64,000 nt of DNA from Saxidomus purpurata (GCA_022818135.1 JAFMSR010000012.1:12611157-12675156), one strand, 5' to 3'. Positions 27,936 through 39,512 are shown, counted from the first letter of the stretch. A program made the numbers and translations. Notes: generated by a model from the letters alone, not told the origin.

Positions 27936-28499
27936 TTTGTATATTAAGACTTACCTTAGTCTGAAAATCAACAGAAAATCAACAATAACTATTTCCACTT
28001 ATTTCATTCTTTAAAAGTCTACAAACACAAACTATGAAACCATAAGACCATTTACAGACAAAATGCTTAACAATCATGTTAAGACTTATTTATATTAAGG
28101 TATCCTATTTCTTCTTCCCACAATCTTGTTAGTTGTACAAACTGACACCACAAATCAATTCTATAGTACTGCCACCTAAAAATATATCAAGGAGTGAAAA
28201 GATGCTACTGAACTTCACCTAGAAATACGGATGATAGAAAACACCCACACATATACTTTTCTGCCTCATGTCACTGAGAAAACGTGTTGGTTTCAATTTA
28301 CTCCTGTGACACTTATATATCATAGTTCGGTCTGGTAGAATTTTTGTTCACTGCAATATAAAACAGGAAAGCAATCCTGGCCGGTATTGCTAACCTGAGG
28401 GTATAGATAAGATATGTGAAGAGATGTAGTTAATCCTAAACTGTTTGTAACACACAAATGCCCCCCCCCCCCCACACACACCCCCCTCAACCTTGATGC

Positions 28500-29345
28500 A
28501 ATCAGTTATGTGGGAAAAGTCAAACTATGCAAGGAACTGTTTTTAAAGTAAAAGTCACTGTGAATTTGGCATAAGAACTGAAAACCTGAAAATGAATTGG
28601 GTCCATCCACTGGTAACGACAAATCATGTTGACGAATGTATGATGACTGTTTCTTTCCTTGACCCTTGACAGAGTGACCCACCTCAAAATCAACAGGGGT
28701 CATCTGCTGCTCATGACTGATCCACCATATAAAGTTTCAAGATGCTAGGCCCAAGCGCTCTCGTTTTACTATTCCTGGTCGCTGTGACCTTGACCTTTGA
28801 GCTACTGACCTCAAAAAGGGTCATCTGCTGCTCATGAGCAATCTCCACATGAAGTATCAAGATGCTAGACCCAAGGGTTCTCGAGTTATCGTCCAGAAAC
28901 TGTTTTACTATTCCTGGACACTGTGACCTTAACCTTTGACCTCAAAATTAATAGGGCTATCTGCTGGTCATGATAAACCTCTACATCAAGTTTTAAGATG
29001 CTGGGCCCGAGCGTTCTCGAGTTGTCCAGGAACCGTTCGACTATTTTAGATTACTGTGACATTGAACTTTGACCAACTGACCTCAAAATCTACAGGGGTC
29101 ATTTTCTGGTCATGACTTACCTCTGCATTAAGTTTCAAGATGCTAGGCCCAACTGTTCTTGAGTTATTGTCTGGAAACCGTTTTACTATTCTTGGTCACA
29201 GTGACCTTGACCTTTGACCTAGAAAATCACTAGGGTTCATTTGCTGGTCATGATTCACCTCCACATCAAGTTTCAAGATCTTAGGCGCAAGCGTTCTCCA
29301 GTTATCATCCGGAAACCACTTGGCACACGGACAGATGGACCGACA
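28500..29345 (+). repeat. tandem ~120-146-bp units with TGACCTTGACCTTTGA boxes
   Basis: The landmark ATCTGCTG(C/G)TCATGA-like string recurs at 28702, 28822, 28969, 29101 (TTTTCTGGTCATGA) and 29238 (TTTGCTGGTCATGA). Each unit also carries AGTTTCAAGATGCTAGGCCC and a TGACCTTGACCTTTGA-like box (28785, 28922, 29202). It closes with CACACGGACAGATGGACCGA near 29325. Related to the family at 5091 and 14106, but expanded. Confidence 0.75.
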
Positions 29346-29739
29346 TCTGCGAATCAATATATCTCTCCTTCACAGGTAATCATGATAATCAAGAGCCATA
29401 ACTCTTTATCTAACAACCCAATTAGGCATATTATCAAACTTGTTCAAGATCTTTACTTAATATATGGTTAGTAAAGTGTACAGAAACCAGCTGTAGACAG
29501 ACTGAATGAGGACATGCTTCCAAACATAAGATTGCCTTGAGCATAAATAGGTTAACTTAAAACAAGGAATATATAGTGCTTATATCATCTCACTTGACAA
29601 AATGCTACTTTGAGCTGGTAATAACTATAACCAGACCAAACTGCTTCATTAAGAGGTTCGTCATGATAAACAAATGTTAAGTTTGCCATGCAGCATTAAC
29701 CTTTGCCTTGCTCTTTTATTCATATGACTTATATAATTA

Positions 29740-29931
29740 GTTTATACTAATTTATTTTAGCTCGATTGTGAAGAAAGCTTGTAGCTTATCAAGTCACTCT
29801 CGAATCCGCTTCCTGGACAAACCAGTACTGGTGTCATATGAGGAAGTACGGTCATGACCTTGGTGGTACTCGAACCCGCAACCTCTGGGTTGAGCGACCG
29901 ACACCTTAATCTCTACACCACCGCTGACTAT
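29740..29931 (-). mobile_element. tRNA-derived SINE with 8-bp target duplication
   Basis: On the minus strand the head reads GGTGGTGTAGAGATTAAGG (A box) and GGTTGCGGGTTCGAGTACC (B box), then a body with CAGTACTGGTTTGTCCAGG and a tail CAATCGAGCTAAAATAAATT ending in AGTATAAAC. TATAATTA flanks it on both sides (29732-29739 and 29932-29939), a plausible target duplication. Members of the same family lie at 10356, 33683, 40673 and 60192. Confidence 0.85.
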
Positions 29932-30244
29932 TATAATTATTTAGACGTAACGTCCAAACATATCACATGTAAGAAATTTCAGTTTATCTGACATATCAGA
30001 AAATAGTCTTTTAGTATCTTGTCAAAACATGAATGAATTATTTTCACTAAATTTCATTCATAAATATTGTAATTCTTGAAGCTTTGTCCTTAACTCCTAA
30101 TTAACACCAGCATGAAAGCTATTTTGTATGCCATATTCTATTGTAATTCAATATTTAAAATATAAAATACAAGCAGAATACTGTGACATAACCAATATAT
30201 TACTACTGAGCTGTCACTGTAAGTGAATGTACACATGAAGTGGA

Positions 30245-30480
30245 GCCTTGATCGCTACCGTTGTTGTAGGAGTTTAACGCCCCCGTTCCAACCACGTTTT
30301 TGGTCATTTTATCAAGAACCAGTACTATCCTCCTACCCGCCATAAGCAACTGTCAACTTTCTCACATAAAGAGACATGGTCAGTAGCAGGACGCCAACCA
30401 ATGACCCTCAATTTATGAGAGATTACAGGCAGTTCAAGTCAGCAACGCTAACCACACGACCACGGAGGCGGACTTGGAGC
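30245..30480 (-). mobile_element. second tRNA-related SINE type, degenerate
   Basis: Minus strand starts CCGCCTCCGTGGTCGTGTGG then TTAGCGTTGCTGACTTGAA, an A-box-like head. The B box is not clean. The body contains GGTCATTGGTTGGCGTCC and ends near CAACAACGG. It differs from the family at 29740. The pol III head is suggestive, not proven. Confidence 0.5.
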
Positions 30481-31139
30481 TTTGATCCTGAAGTGTGACC
30501 TTGACCTTTGAGCCAAGAACACTGCATATGTTTTACAATTTCATTAAGTTTCATTAAAAACCCAATTAAGGTCAACAAAGCTATGCCTGAGACAAAAACT
30601 ATTGCTAAGTGATCCAGTATAGAAGCTTAGAACACTAAATGTGACCTTGACCTTTGGGCTTACGTTCTAAGTGATGAGCATTATACACTTTCTCAGGATT
30701 CACAAGTCTGAAAAGATTTATTCAAATATTAAAGCTGTGGCACAGAATAGGGGTCTAGCACTGGTCTATCCTATCCTATAACAATGCAGTGGTTGCCCTA
30801 CTTTATTAAGAATTTTTGCCAATTTTGCACAACATTCTCAAAATATTGTGTTAATTTATGCTTAAAATACCATATATCAGAGTTTTTTGTGCGTGTCTAA
30901 TTTTCACTATTTCGCGGACAAATATTGTTTAGATGCAAAGCTCCATCAATAAAGCATTTTGATTAATTCTAAGTCATTATTTCACAGTATCTTTTCAGGT
31001 ATTTCTTTACATGCTATCTTATGAGCCACCAGCATAATTTCACAAAAAATTAGATGCGCTATAGTTCAAACAGGTGAATGCACCAAATCTACACTGCGTG
31101 AAAATTACTCAATATTTGGCCAGTGTTTTTTTATTTGTC
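30481..31139. repeat. fragment with two TGACCTTGACCTTTG boxes, then AT-rich DNA
   Basis: TGACCTTGACCTTTGAGCC at 30497 and TGACCTTGACCTTTGGGC at 30642 lie in short decayed repeat units about 145 bp apart. From 30740 on I see nothing but AT-rich sequence. Confidence 0.45.
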
Positions 31140-32040
31140 GTTACTCGAACCCGCCGCCCCTATTTTTTCATATTTTCAAAAAAAAAAAAAAAAATTTTCA
31201 AATTTTTTTTTTTCTAAATTTTAAAATTGCGAAATTAGAGGTCCATTTATGCAAGTGATTATGTCAAGAAGTGCATTCGTCTCGTGAATTTTTTCAGACC
31301 GATTTTGGACCAAAATTCAGCCCCATTCCCATCCTAACATGATGGTATATTTCCCCCATTTTTGACAAAAAATTCCCTCAAAATGAATGCTGACAAAAGT
31401 TTTTGATTAAATTGCCAAAATAAATGCTTGCCAAAACTGTTATAAATTGTAAGTTTCCATCAATAAAAATGTTTCATAATCACTCCTTGCAAATATTTGA
31501 TACCATACAATTGAAATAGTCAGCCGAAAATCGCCGATTTTTCATTTGTCATCTATTTTCGCGACCCCGTTTTTTGTTAATTTTACCAAAGAAAACAGTG
31601 TTCAGAAGGCTCAAAAAAAGAAAAAAAATATTTTTTTTCATTTGTTTCAACACAAATGCCTGTTGTTAGCAGTTTTGTTACTGACACCAGTATTCTTATC
31701 TGAAAATGTAGTTATTTTTAAGTGCGATTTTGGGCCAAAATTCGGCCCCATTCCCCTCTTAAAATAATATATTTTATCCCCAAATGTTTTACAAAATATT
31801 CCCCTTAGCATATTGACAAAATCTTTTGACTTACCTAAAATGCTGGTAAATTTTTTGATTAATTTAATCAAATGTTGGCCAAATGTTTTATAAAAATGCA
31901 ACTTCCCATCAATCAAAAAGTTTCAGAATCATTTATTGCAATCACTTGATACCTTTAACATGTGAAAAAGTCAGCTGAAAATCGCAGATTTTTTGTTTGT
32001 CACCTATTTTCGCGACCCCGATTTTTTTTTGATTTTTTTA
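31140..32040 (+). repeat. two diverged copies of a ~420-450-bp block
   Basis: Both copies contain, in order, CAAAATTC(A/G)G(C/G)CCCATTCCC, a TGATTAA segment, CCATCAAT(A/C)AAAA, GTCAGC(C/T)GAAAATCGC and ATTTTCGCGACCCCG (31554 and 32007). Spacing between landmarks is 422-453 bp, so indels have accumulated. Related to the repeat at 1-370 in opposite orientation. Non-coding. Confidence 0.65.
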
Positions 32041-34837
32041 TTATTATTATTAGTGTCTGATGCTTTGTTACTGACAGCAGTATTTTTTATCTGAAAACAT
32101 TATGTTAAATTTCTGTTTCTTCTATATATAATTGGGAAAAGAATAATGTAATAAAAGTCAACAAATTTTCAAGGGCATTTTGCTCGGGGAGGGGGGTGTT
32201 CTTCTGTCGGATTTTAGAAGAGAAAGCAGGTCCACCATGAAACAAAGTTTGTCATGTATAAAAAAGTCTTGCAATTGTTAGGTAAACTTCCCACTTTGTA
32301 ATATAATGAAAGTATTGCTTAAAAGGGAAAATGGAAACTAAAGGAAAACAAAACTATCCTTGCATTTCATATAGTTTTTTAGAACCAATGCCTGCAAACA
32401 AGACACCTCCTTCGTTTGAAATCAATACATTACCGAGACTTTCAAACACTGAAAGCTTGTTAATTTGTGTGCATAAAATTTTCCTAGATATTTTTAATAA
32501 AATACAATTACATGAGTACATTTGCACTTGAATTACAGTAATTAGGTTTCTTCTCTTTCGTAGAAAATGGTAATGTGGGACACGTTTTCTTCACAAAACA
32601 GACCCACACACATTACAGCCTACAGACATATTACTGTTAATATAGCAACCTTAAACTTGACCTTCTCGTTCCACCGACAAAGTACAAAATTACTCACATG
32701 AGAGGTATCGTTTGTGGGCTTTTCTAATATAGTTTATAAATTAGTACACTTTTTCTACAAATATACACCTACCGGTACAATCCAACCAATCAAATTCATT
32801 TGAACAAAACCACAAACTCCTACTTCGTTTTGAAGCAATCATCCTCAATTTTCTGTCAATAAACGTTTTATAATGTTTATACTGTGGGTGTAATAACCTT
32901 AACATTGACTCTGAGAAATACTAACCACATTCATTTCTTTTTCAATTTCTGTCTCAAAATAGAAACCAATCTCAAATGACAAGGAAATCAGGGCATTTTT
33001 CTTGAATGAACAGACAACCGTAGCAGGATTTACATTTGCAATTTAGAGAAAACTAGAAATTAATAGTAATCGAGATCAAAATAGATACAGAACAGTAAGC
33101 TGTCTTATTATATCTTATTACCGCAGTTGTTTCTTCAACACATGCCTATTTATATATTATGATATAATATTTTCTATAGTAGCATATTAAAAGCTGGAAA
33201 AATAATATAATACATATACAAACTACGACTGTTATATTAGTTAAATAATCAAAGAACTAAAAGCACAGAAAGGCTAGGACCATTATACAGGTTACTGTTA
33301 TTTTATATCCTTACGTTTTTATACAGTTGGCAGTCGCATGAATTGTGCATTTTTGAAAACACAGCACATGTCAACACGCTACTTTTGGACTGAGTTTGCA
33401 AAGCTGCATTTAAAATATCAAAAAGTATTACATGTAGCCTAAGTTACATCCCTTTACTTACATAACATGGTACTCCATATATTCAATACAGCAGTAATCA
33501 CAGGGGCGTAACTCTTGAGAAAATAATCGAACTGAAAACACAGACTTTATGTGCATCTCCTATTGGTACTAAACATTAACCTGAAGTTTTGTTGAATTTT
33601 CACCAGTAGTCCCTGAGAAATAGTCAAGAAACAAATTTCAATACAGCAGTAATCAAAGGGCCGTAACTCTGTGAAGGACTCAGGAAGCGGACTCAAGCAT
33701 GACTCGATAGGCTACAAGCTTTCTTCACAATCGAGCTAAAATAAATTAGTATAATCTAAAATCTATGCAACCTAATAGTCTTTATACATTTTGTACTTTA
33801 CAGGCATGTAGGGAAAATTAACCCCCTAACACTGCTTATATAATTATGCTCAGGCAAGCGAAAATGCAAGTTATATTATTTTGAACAGTGACCAAACACT
33901 CCCTCGATCATGCTCATATTTAAAAAAGAACCAAAGAACAGCAAAATTACATTGTACAGTCATGAAAAACCACCACTCCCACATCGTACATGAAGCTATT
34001 TTGAAAGTGCCACCCATCTCACCCACCTGCAAAGCTTTTAAAACGGTCAATACCGTAACCACATAGTTAAGCAACAACTGCATCTAATTTAAATCACATG
34101 TATTTGAGACATACAGCATGATCTTCCGCATGCGTAAAGTGTCACGTTGATCGGGTAATATCGTAGACAATCTCTTTCATGTGAGACCAAACACCAGTAC
34201 TACTGACATCGATCATGAAACTCTATACCATAACATAGTGTTCTAGAAATAACATCCTCTCTTCAATTTTCAGCTAATCTTACGGGGTAACTTGAAACTT
34301 CTATTCAGGTATGGTGTGGTATCAGCCTATGACACTATTCTTGGAAACAGAAAGAACTGTCATCTTCTTCACATAAACAGTCTATGATTAAAGGAAAAAA
34401 ATATACCTTAAAAGGTCACCGAATAAATAAGACTCGTAGAAACGCCCACTACTAGGAACTATTCGTTCCGAGCTTCAGACGGCTATTTTTTGTTCTGTTA
34501 TATCAGCTAAATACAAGAAGATTTCAAATACAAATCTCAGTACAAAAGTTTCCAATTTCTGCGGTAGAAAGCAAGTAATTTACAGTCAAAGGGAATAGCT
34601 ATTTCAATTAAAAATGCTTTATGAACTGATTTTTAAGATAATTAGTTTAAAGCTGAATAGACTAACTGGTTTTTGAGTATTAAAGAGTCGTAAAGAAAAA
34701 CTTGTAACTGTATGTCTATTTGTTATACTGTTAGTGGGTGGAACTATTCTGTTTATATTTATTTCACACAGTAATATATTGAAAGTCACTGCCTGCACTA
34801 GTAATGTACAGTACTATTCTAGTTAGTAAAACAGTTC
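32041..34837. other. intergenic; SINE tail at 33683-33762
   Basis: AT-rich DNA without an exon I can support. 33683-33762 on the plus strand reads AGGAAGCGGACTC, GGCTACAAGCTTTCTTCAC and AATCGAGCTAAAATAAATTA, the 3' part of the SINE family at 29740, with the tRNA-like head missing. Confidence 0.4.
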
Positions 34838-35681
34838 AGGTGCCAGAAGCAGAATTCACATGCTGCCAGTAAGGTCTGGTGCCAGATGCAGAATTCACTT
34901 GCTGCCAGCAGGATCTGCACTGGTGCCAGATGCAGAATTCATTAGCTGCCAGCAGGGTCTGCACTGGTGCCAGATGCAGAATTCATTAGCTGCCAGCAGG
35001 GTCTGCACTGGTGCCAGAAGCAGAATTCATCAGCTGCCAGCAGGGTCTGCACTGGTGCCAGATGCAGAATTTACTTGCTGCCAGCAAGGTCTGCACTAGC
35101 ACCAGATGCATAATTCACTTGCTGCCAGCAGGGTCTGCACTGGTGCCAGATGCAGAATTCATTAGCAGCCAGCAGGGTCTGCACTGGTGCCAGAAGCAGA
35201 ATTCATTAGCTGCCAGCAGGCTCTGCACTGGTGCCAGAAGCAGAATTCATCAGCTGCCAGCAGGGTCTGCGCTGGTGCCAGAAGCAGAATTCATTAGCTG
35301 CCAGCAGGGTCTGCACTGGTGCCAGATGCAGAATTCACTTGCTGCCAGCAAGGTCTGCACTGGTGCCAGAAGCAGAATTCATCAGCTGCCAGAAGGGTCT
35401 GCACTGGTGCCAGAAGCAGAATTCACTTGCTGCCAGCAGGGTCTGCACTGGTGCTAGATGCAGAATTCACTTGCTGCCAGCAGGGTCTGCACTGGCGCCA
35501 GATGCAGAATTCATTAGCCGCCAGCAGGGTCTGCACTGGTGCCAGGTGCAGAATTCACTTGCTGCCAGCAGGGTCTGCACTGACACCAGATGCAGAATTC
35601 ATTAGCTGCGAGCAGGGTCTTCACTGGCGCCAGATGCAGAATTCAATAGCTGCAAGCAGGGTCTGCACTGGTGCCAGATGT
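34838..35681. repeat. tandem array, 44-bp unit, 19 copies
   Basis: The unit reads GCACTGGTGCCAGATGCAGA, ATTCATTAGCTGCCAGCAGG, GTCT. Nineteen copies are counted by the GAATTC-containing segment; the first is 4 bases short. Variation is concentrated at ATTAGC/ACTTGC and GATGC/GAAGC. Because 44 is not a multiple of three, and the unit lacks stops in the plus frames, long open frames appear in all three plus frames with a 44-residue super-period. I treat it as a minisatellite, not a gene. Confidence 0.95.
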
Positions 35682-36771
35682 AGGGATCACGCTAGCCCAG
35701 GCTCATAGGGAGAAGTGACTTCTCCCTCCAGAGACATTAGGGAGAAGTTTTTCAGAACAGGGAGAAGTTTGTACAACACGTTGACAACATTAAATGTAAA
35801 ATTAGTGCACCCTTGTCATACTAAAACAACTGTATCAAACAAACTTTTTTTATTCATAAAAATTCTTTCTCATTAATAAACATTCTCGAGTGATTTTATT
35901 ATGTTCTGTGGGTTCCTTGGAGCCTTTTAACATTTTTACAGTGAAATGCAATGTGATTGCATAAAATATTTTATTAAAACTCTTTTTTCTACTGATTTTA
36001 ATCGCCAATTAATGAATTGATAACCGAGAAAAAATGCCGCAGCAAACAGTCAACAACTAAACAAGCAGTATCTGATATAGTAAAATAAATTTATTGATAA
36101 CATATTGATAGAACCATGTTCCATTCACCTTAAAAGACATATGCCTTTCTTTCATATTCAACTAGTTTCTTCAAGAAAAAGAGTTGCCAGAAAGTAATTC
36201 AGATTTTTTGCAATATCACTGAAAAAATTCTAATATGTATTATCGATTTAAAAAGCAAAGTTAGGAATGTTTTTGGTACAAGCAAAGGTCATTTCTGTCA
36301 GTAAGACATCTTTTCTTGATCAAATGAGAGCTACTTGTAAATGTGATCCTGGGCCTTTAAGGTGAGTATGCTACTTGAACAGTAACTGTTACTGTTAACC
36401 ATGATTTAAATATCAGAACCACTCAAACAAAGCTGGACTGCAGATTACGTAAGGACTACAGTACAGAACTGAGTACAAGTAGTAAATAAAACAAGAAAAT
36501 ATGTGTTATGTTTTCATTTAGTCAAAGGGAAACAACTCCTCCAAACCTTGTATTTCCAGAAAGCATGAATTTGGTAAATATGAAAGCAAAACATTCCTGA
36601 AGAAGACCAAAGTTGGGAAACTGCTTGAATAAATCCACCTACAAACTTTATACAATGTACCATCGTTTGTTGTGTGTTCCACTCTTAGATACTATTGCAT
36701 TTTAGCCTTTACAGAGAGCAATACTTAAAAATTAGTTAATATCATTCAAACTGAAAATTATTTTGCAAATG
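35682..36771. other. non-coding, small GGGAGAAGT repeats
   Basis: GGGAGAAGT occurs three times at 35709-35770, the middle stretch forming ACTTCTCCC inverted copies. The rest is AT-rich with no exon seen. Confidence 0.35.
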
Positions 36772-37246
36772 TATACTAGACAGATCGGACAAGTACGCAG
36801 ACGCTAACAGTACGCGGACACTTCCGTTTGCGTTTTTTAAATCAAAAGAATCTTTCTTGCATTATTTTAATAATTACATAATTTTATTCAGTAGAGTATC
36901 AGTTCTTCTTCCGGTATGATAAAATGTATACTTACATTTCCCGATTTTTAACTGGCAATCAAACAAACAGAGAGGAACCCAAAAGGTAAATGTAAAAAAA
37001 TCATGTTTTTCGCTAATAAAAGTAGTAATATTAATAACGATCGGGTTAAAAATAACCCTATTGTAAGAAAGTTCAAGTTTTTAATGATGATAGCTCTTTT
37101 TTTAAAAAAGATTGTATAAAAATTTCACCACGAAGCCTAAAAAGTGGCGTCAATTGAGAACGGCATGCTGATCATTTAGGTGCATCTGCACCAGTTACAC
37201 AAAGTTTTTCTTCTTCTTTTAACTTGTTGGATGCATAGTTCAAGTT

Positions 37247-38311
37247 CTAGAAACAAGAGGGCCATGATGGCCCTGTATCGCTCACCTGTCTACCATTGGT
37301 TATTAATAGCAGAAAGGATCAATTTTTACCTTTGGCTCATGATATCCTCTTAATAAGCCTACGTAAAATCAAAAGACCCCCCAGGCAGGGTTAATTTTGA
37401 CCCTGAGGTCAGGATTTGAACAATCTTGGTAGAGAGTCAATTATTGCCACATGCTGAATATCTAAGCTCTAGGCCTCATTATTTTGCTGTCTGATCATGA
37501 TCTGCACTGTTGGCTATTCATTTTTTTGCTGTCTGATCATGATCTGCACTGTAAGCTGTTCATTGTATGTTGGCTGGTCATGATCTGCACTGTCAGCTTT
37601 TTATTTTTTGCTGTCTGATCATGATCTGCACTGTTTGCTATGCATTATTTAGCTGTCTGATCATGATCTGCACTTTCATAATTTAGCTGTCTGATCATGA
37701 TCTGCACTTTCATTATTTTGCTGTCTGATCATGATCTGCACTTTCTGATAAATTTCAAGGATATCTGGGCTGAAAATGTAACATCTAGAGTGTTAACAAG
37801 GTTTTTCCATATTTGGGCGTGACCTAGTTTTTGACCCCAGATGACCCATATTCGAACTTGGGCTAGAAATCAACTTAACAACCTTTCTGACAAATTTCCA
37901 GGATATTTGGGCTAAAAAGTTACCCTAGAGTGTTAACAAGGTTTTTCCATATTTGGGCAGTGTGACCTAGTTTTTGACCCCAGGTGACCCATATTAAAAC
38001 CTGAGCTAGAAATCATAGAAACAACCTTTCTGACAAATTGCCAGGATATTTGGACTGAAACAGTAGCCTCTAGAGCCTTAACAAGATTTTTCTATTTTTG
38101 GGCTCTGTGACCTAGTTTTTGACCCCAGATGACCCATATTCGAACTCGTCCGAGTAATTACTGGGACAAACATCCTGACCAAGTTTCGTGACAATTGAGG
38201 AAAAGATGTGACCACTAGAGCGTTAACGAACTAAATGTGGACGTCCGACGGACGACGGACATTCATCGATCCTAATAGCTCACCCTGAGCCAGCTCAGGT
38301 GAGCTAAAAAG
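37247..38311 (+). mobile_element. hairpin-ended non-autonomous element, best copy
   Basis: The left end is AACAAGAGGGCCATGATGG, CCCTGTATCGCTCACCTG, in which GGGCCATGATGGCCC is self-complementary. The right end is GAGCCAGCTCAGGTGAGCTA then AAAA. GCTCACCTG and CAGGTGAGC form 9-bp inverted ends just inside. The interior has two to three ~120-bp units (GTGACCTAGTTTTTGACCCC, AGATGACCCATATT). No open frame for a transposase. Shorter or partial copies are at 1, 12752 and 17626, and reverse copies at 61277 and near 63063. Confidence 0.75.
37488..37746 (+). repeat. cluster of eight TGATCATGATCTGCAC motifs
   Basis: CTGTCTGATCATGATCTGCA recurs at about 30-45-bp spacing (first near 37490, last near 37725), joined by AT-rich linkers such as TTTGCTATGCATTATTTAG. 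The core TGATCATGATC is nearly palindromic. One unit carries GGCTGGTCATGATCTGCAC. Lies inside the element at 37247-38311. Confidence 0.85.
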
Positions 38312-38838
38312 CAATAATCCATAAATTGACAAGTTTTTTACTTTGATGGACGTAAAATTAAAATTCATAGGAAATTGGGTGATGGATCATTTTAATTATG
38401 CACACGTACGATTACGAACTACGCACTCTATGTCCATGGCGTACCTCATGTGACTTTTAAATCAAATGGACAAAATCTTTTTTTCCAGTTATTAAACACT
38501 TGAATTCTTAAAAAAAAGAATCATTAACAAATATTTTCAAGGATCTAGACTATTCGTTTCATTCTGTTTTCTTCCAACAAGAGGGTGTCCGCATACTGGT
38601 CAAATCGTTTGATCGCTAAAGGCCGACCGTACCCGTGCAGAGCCAGACTGCGCATGCGCAGTGCGTTGTTTACACGCACAACTTTCTGTAAATTTTCGAA
38701 CAAGGACTTATCTGAATAGATATGAAGACCGGATGATCTGAACCTAGATAGATTTGACACAAGTAGGTTGCCGGAAAAAGTGTCCGCCTACTGTTCTGGT
38801 CTGTCTAATATTCTGATATGAAAATCTCTACCCCTCAC

Positions 38839-39512
38839 CTTTTTGCTCATTCTGTAGGCTTTGTTCCTGGTATTGCTGAAAATCTGTATTGCTCCCGGAC
38901 TGGTTTTCTGTATACTGATTTGAATTGCTGTCTGACTGGTCGTCTGCATATTGTCTTGTAATACTGACAGACTGGTTGTCTACATAATGGACTACCTTGC
39001 TGACAGACTGGTTGCCTGCTGCCTGATTTGTATTGCTGACAGACAAGCTACCTGGTTGAAGTCTAACATTGCTGCCAGACTGGTTCCCAGGATAGCAGTT
39101 CTTGCTTGTTGAAGACTGGGTACCATGATTTGTGTTACCAACAGAATGGTTGCTATGAAGCACATTTGTATTGCTAAATGACTTGTTACCTGAAAGCAGC
39201 CCCAAATTACTTGTAGGCTGGTAGCTAAATTGCAAGCCTGTGTCACTGTGAAAGTCTGTGCTACTGGTTGACTGGTTTCCAAAATTCAGGTTAAGATTTT
39301 GACCAAGTTGTACAATCGTGTAACCACCTGATGAAATACTATCTGCCACTCCATTACTCTGACTATATGACACTACATGGTATCTGGACTTTTCTGATTG
39401 GCTGTCCTGTGTCATGTGATTACTGGGCAAGAGCATCACAGACTTCTGACCATTTTGATATCCGTTCCCTTGCAAATGGTCATGCCTGTTCTCGGACATA
39501 ACTCAGTAACAT
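38839..39512 (-). CDS. probable first coding exon of an unrecognised Asn/Ser/Gln-rich protein
   Basis: An open frame of 220 codons plus one base, starting at 39499 and read leftward. An in-frame TGA sits two codons upstream of the ATG within the exon, so this Met is the likely start. The 5' side has a good acceptor (TGTATTTCAG before 39512), implying a 5' UTR exon upstream. The 3' side reads AAAAAG then GTGAGG at 38838, a good donor. The protein starts MSENRHDHLQ, is rich in Asn, Ser, Gln and Gly, and from about residue 75 shows degenerate ~10-15-residue units built on (G/D)NQS-x-SNT. No domain, signal peptide or membrane segment is visible. Such composition suits a disordered region of a nuclear or regulatory protein, but I do not recognise the family. 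Later exons should lie to the left and were not found. The alternative is a chance open frame in a minisatellite-like region; the paired splice signals argue against that. Confidence 0.6.

Larger units (their letters stand above)
36772..38811. mobile_element. possible transposon bounded by imperfect inverted ends
   Basis: The left end (36774 on) reads TAGACAGATCGGACAAGTAC then GCAGACGC. The right end in reverse (38807 down) reads TAGACAGACCAGAACAGTAG then GCGGACAC. About 75% of 28 positions match with one indel. Related motifs occur internally (36800, 38590). Another element (37247-38311) is nested inside. No certain target duplication or transposase was seen, so this is tentative. Confidence 0.35.

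Noticed and set aside
34860..35708. Overlapping 79-148-codon open frames with repeated cysteine-rich units
   Set aside because: They are the 44-bp tandem repeat read in different frames. There is no splice context and no non-repeat coding sequence.
38545..38760. 71-codon minus-strand frame left of the NQS-repeat exon
   Set aside because: It lies within the proposed transposon ends and contains the AGTGTCCGC motif. No acceptor fits the phase of the upstream exon.
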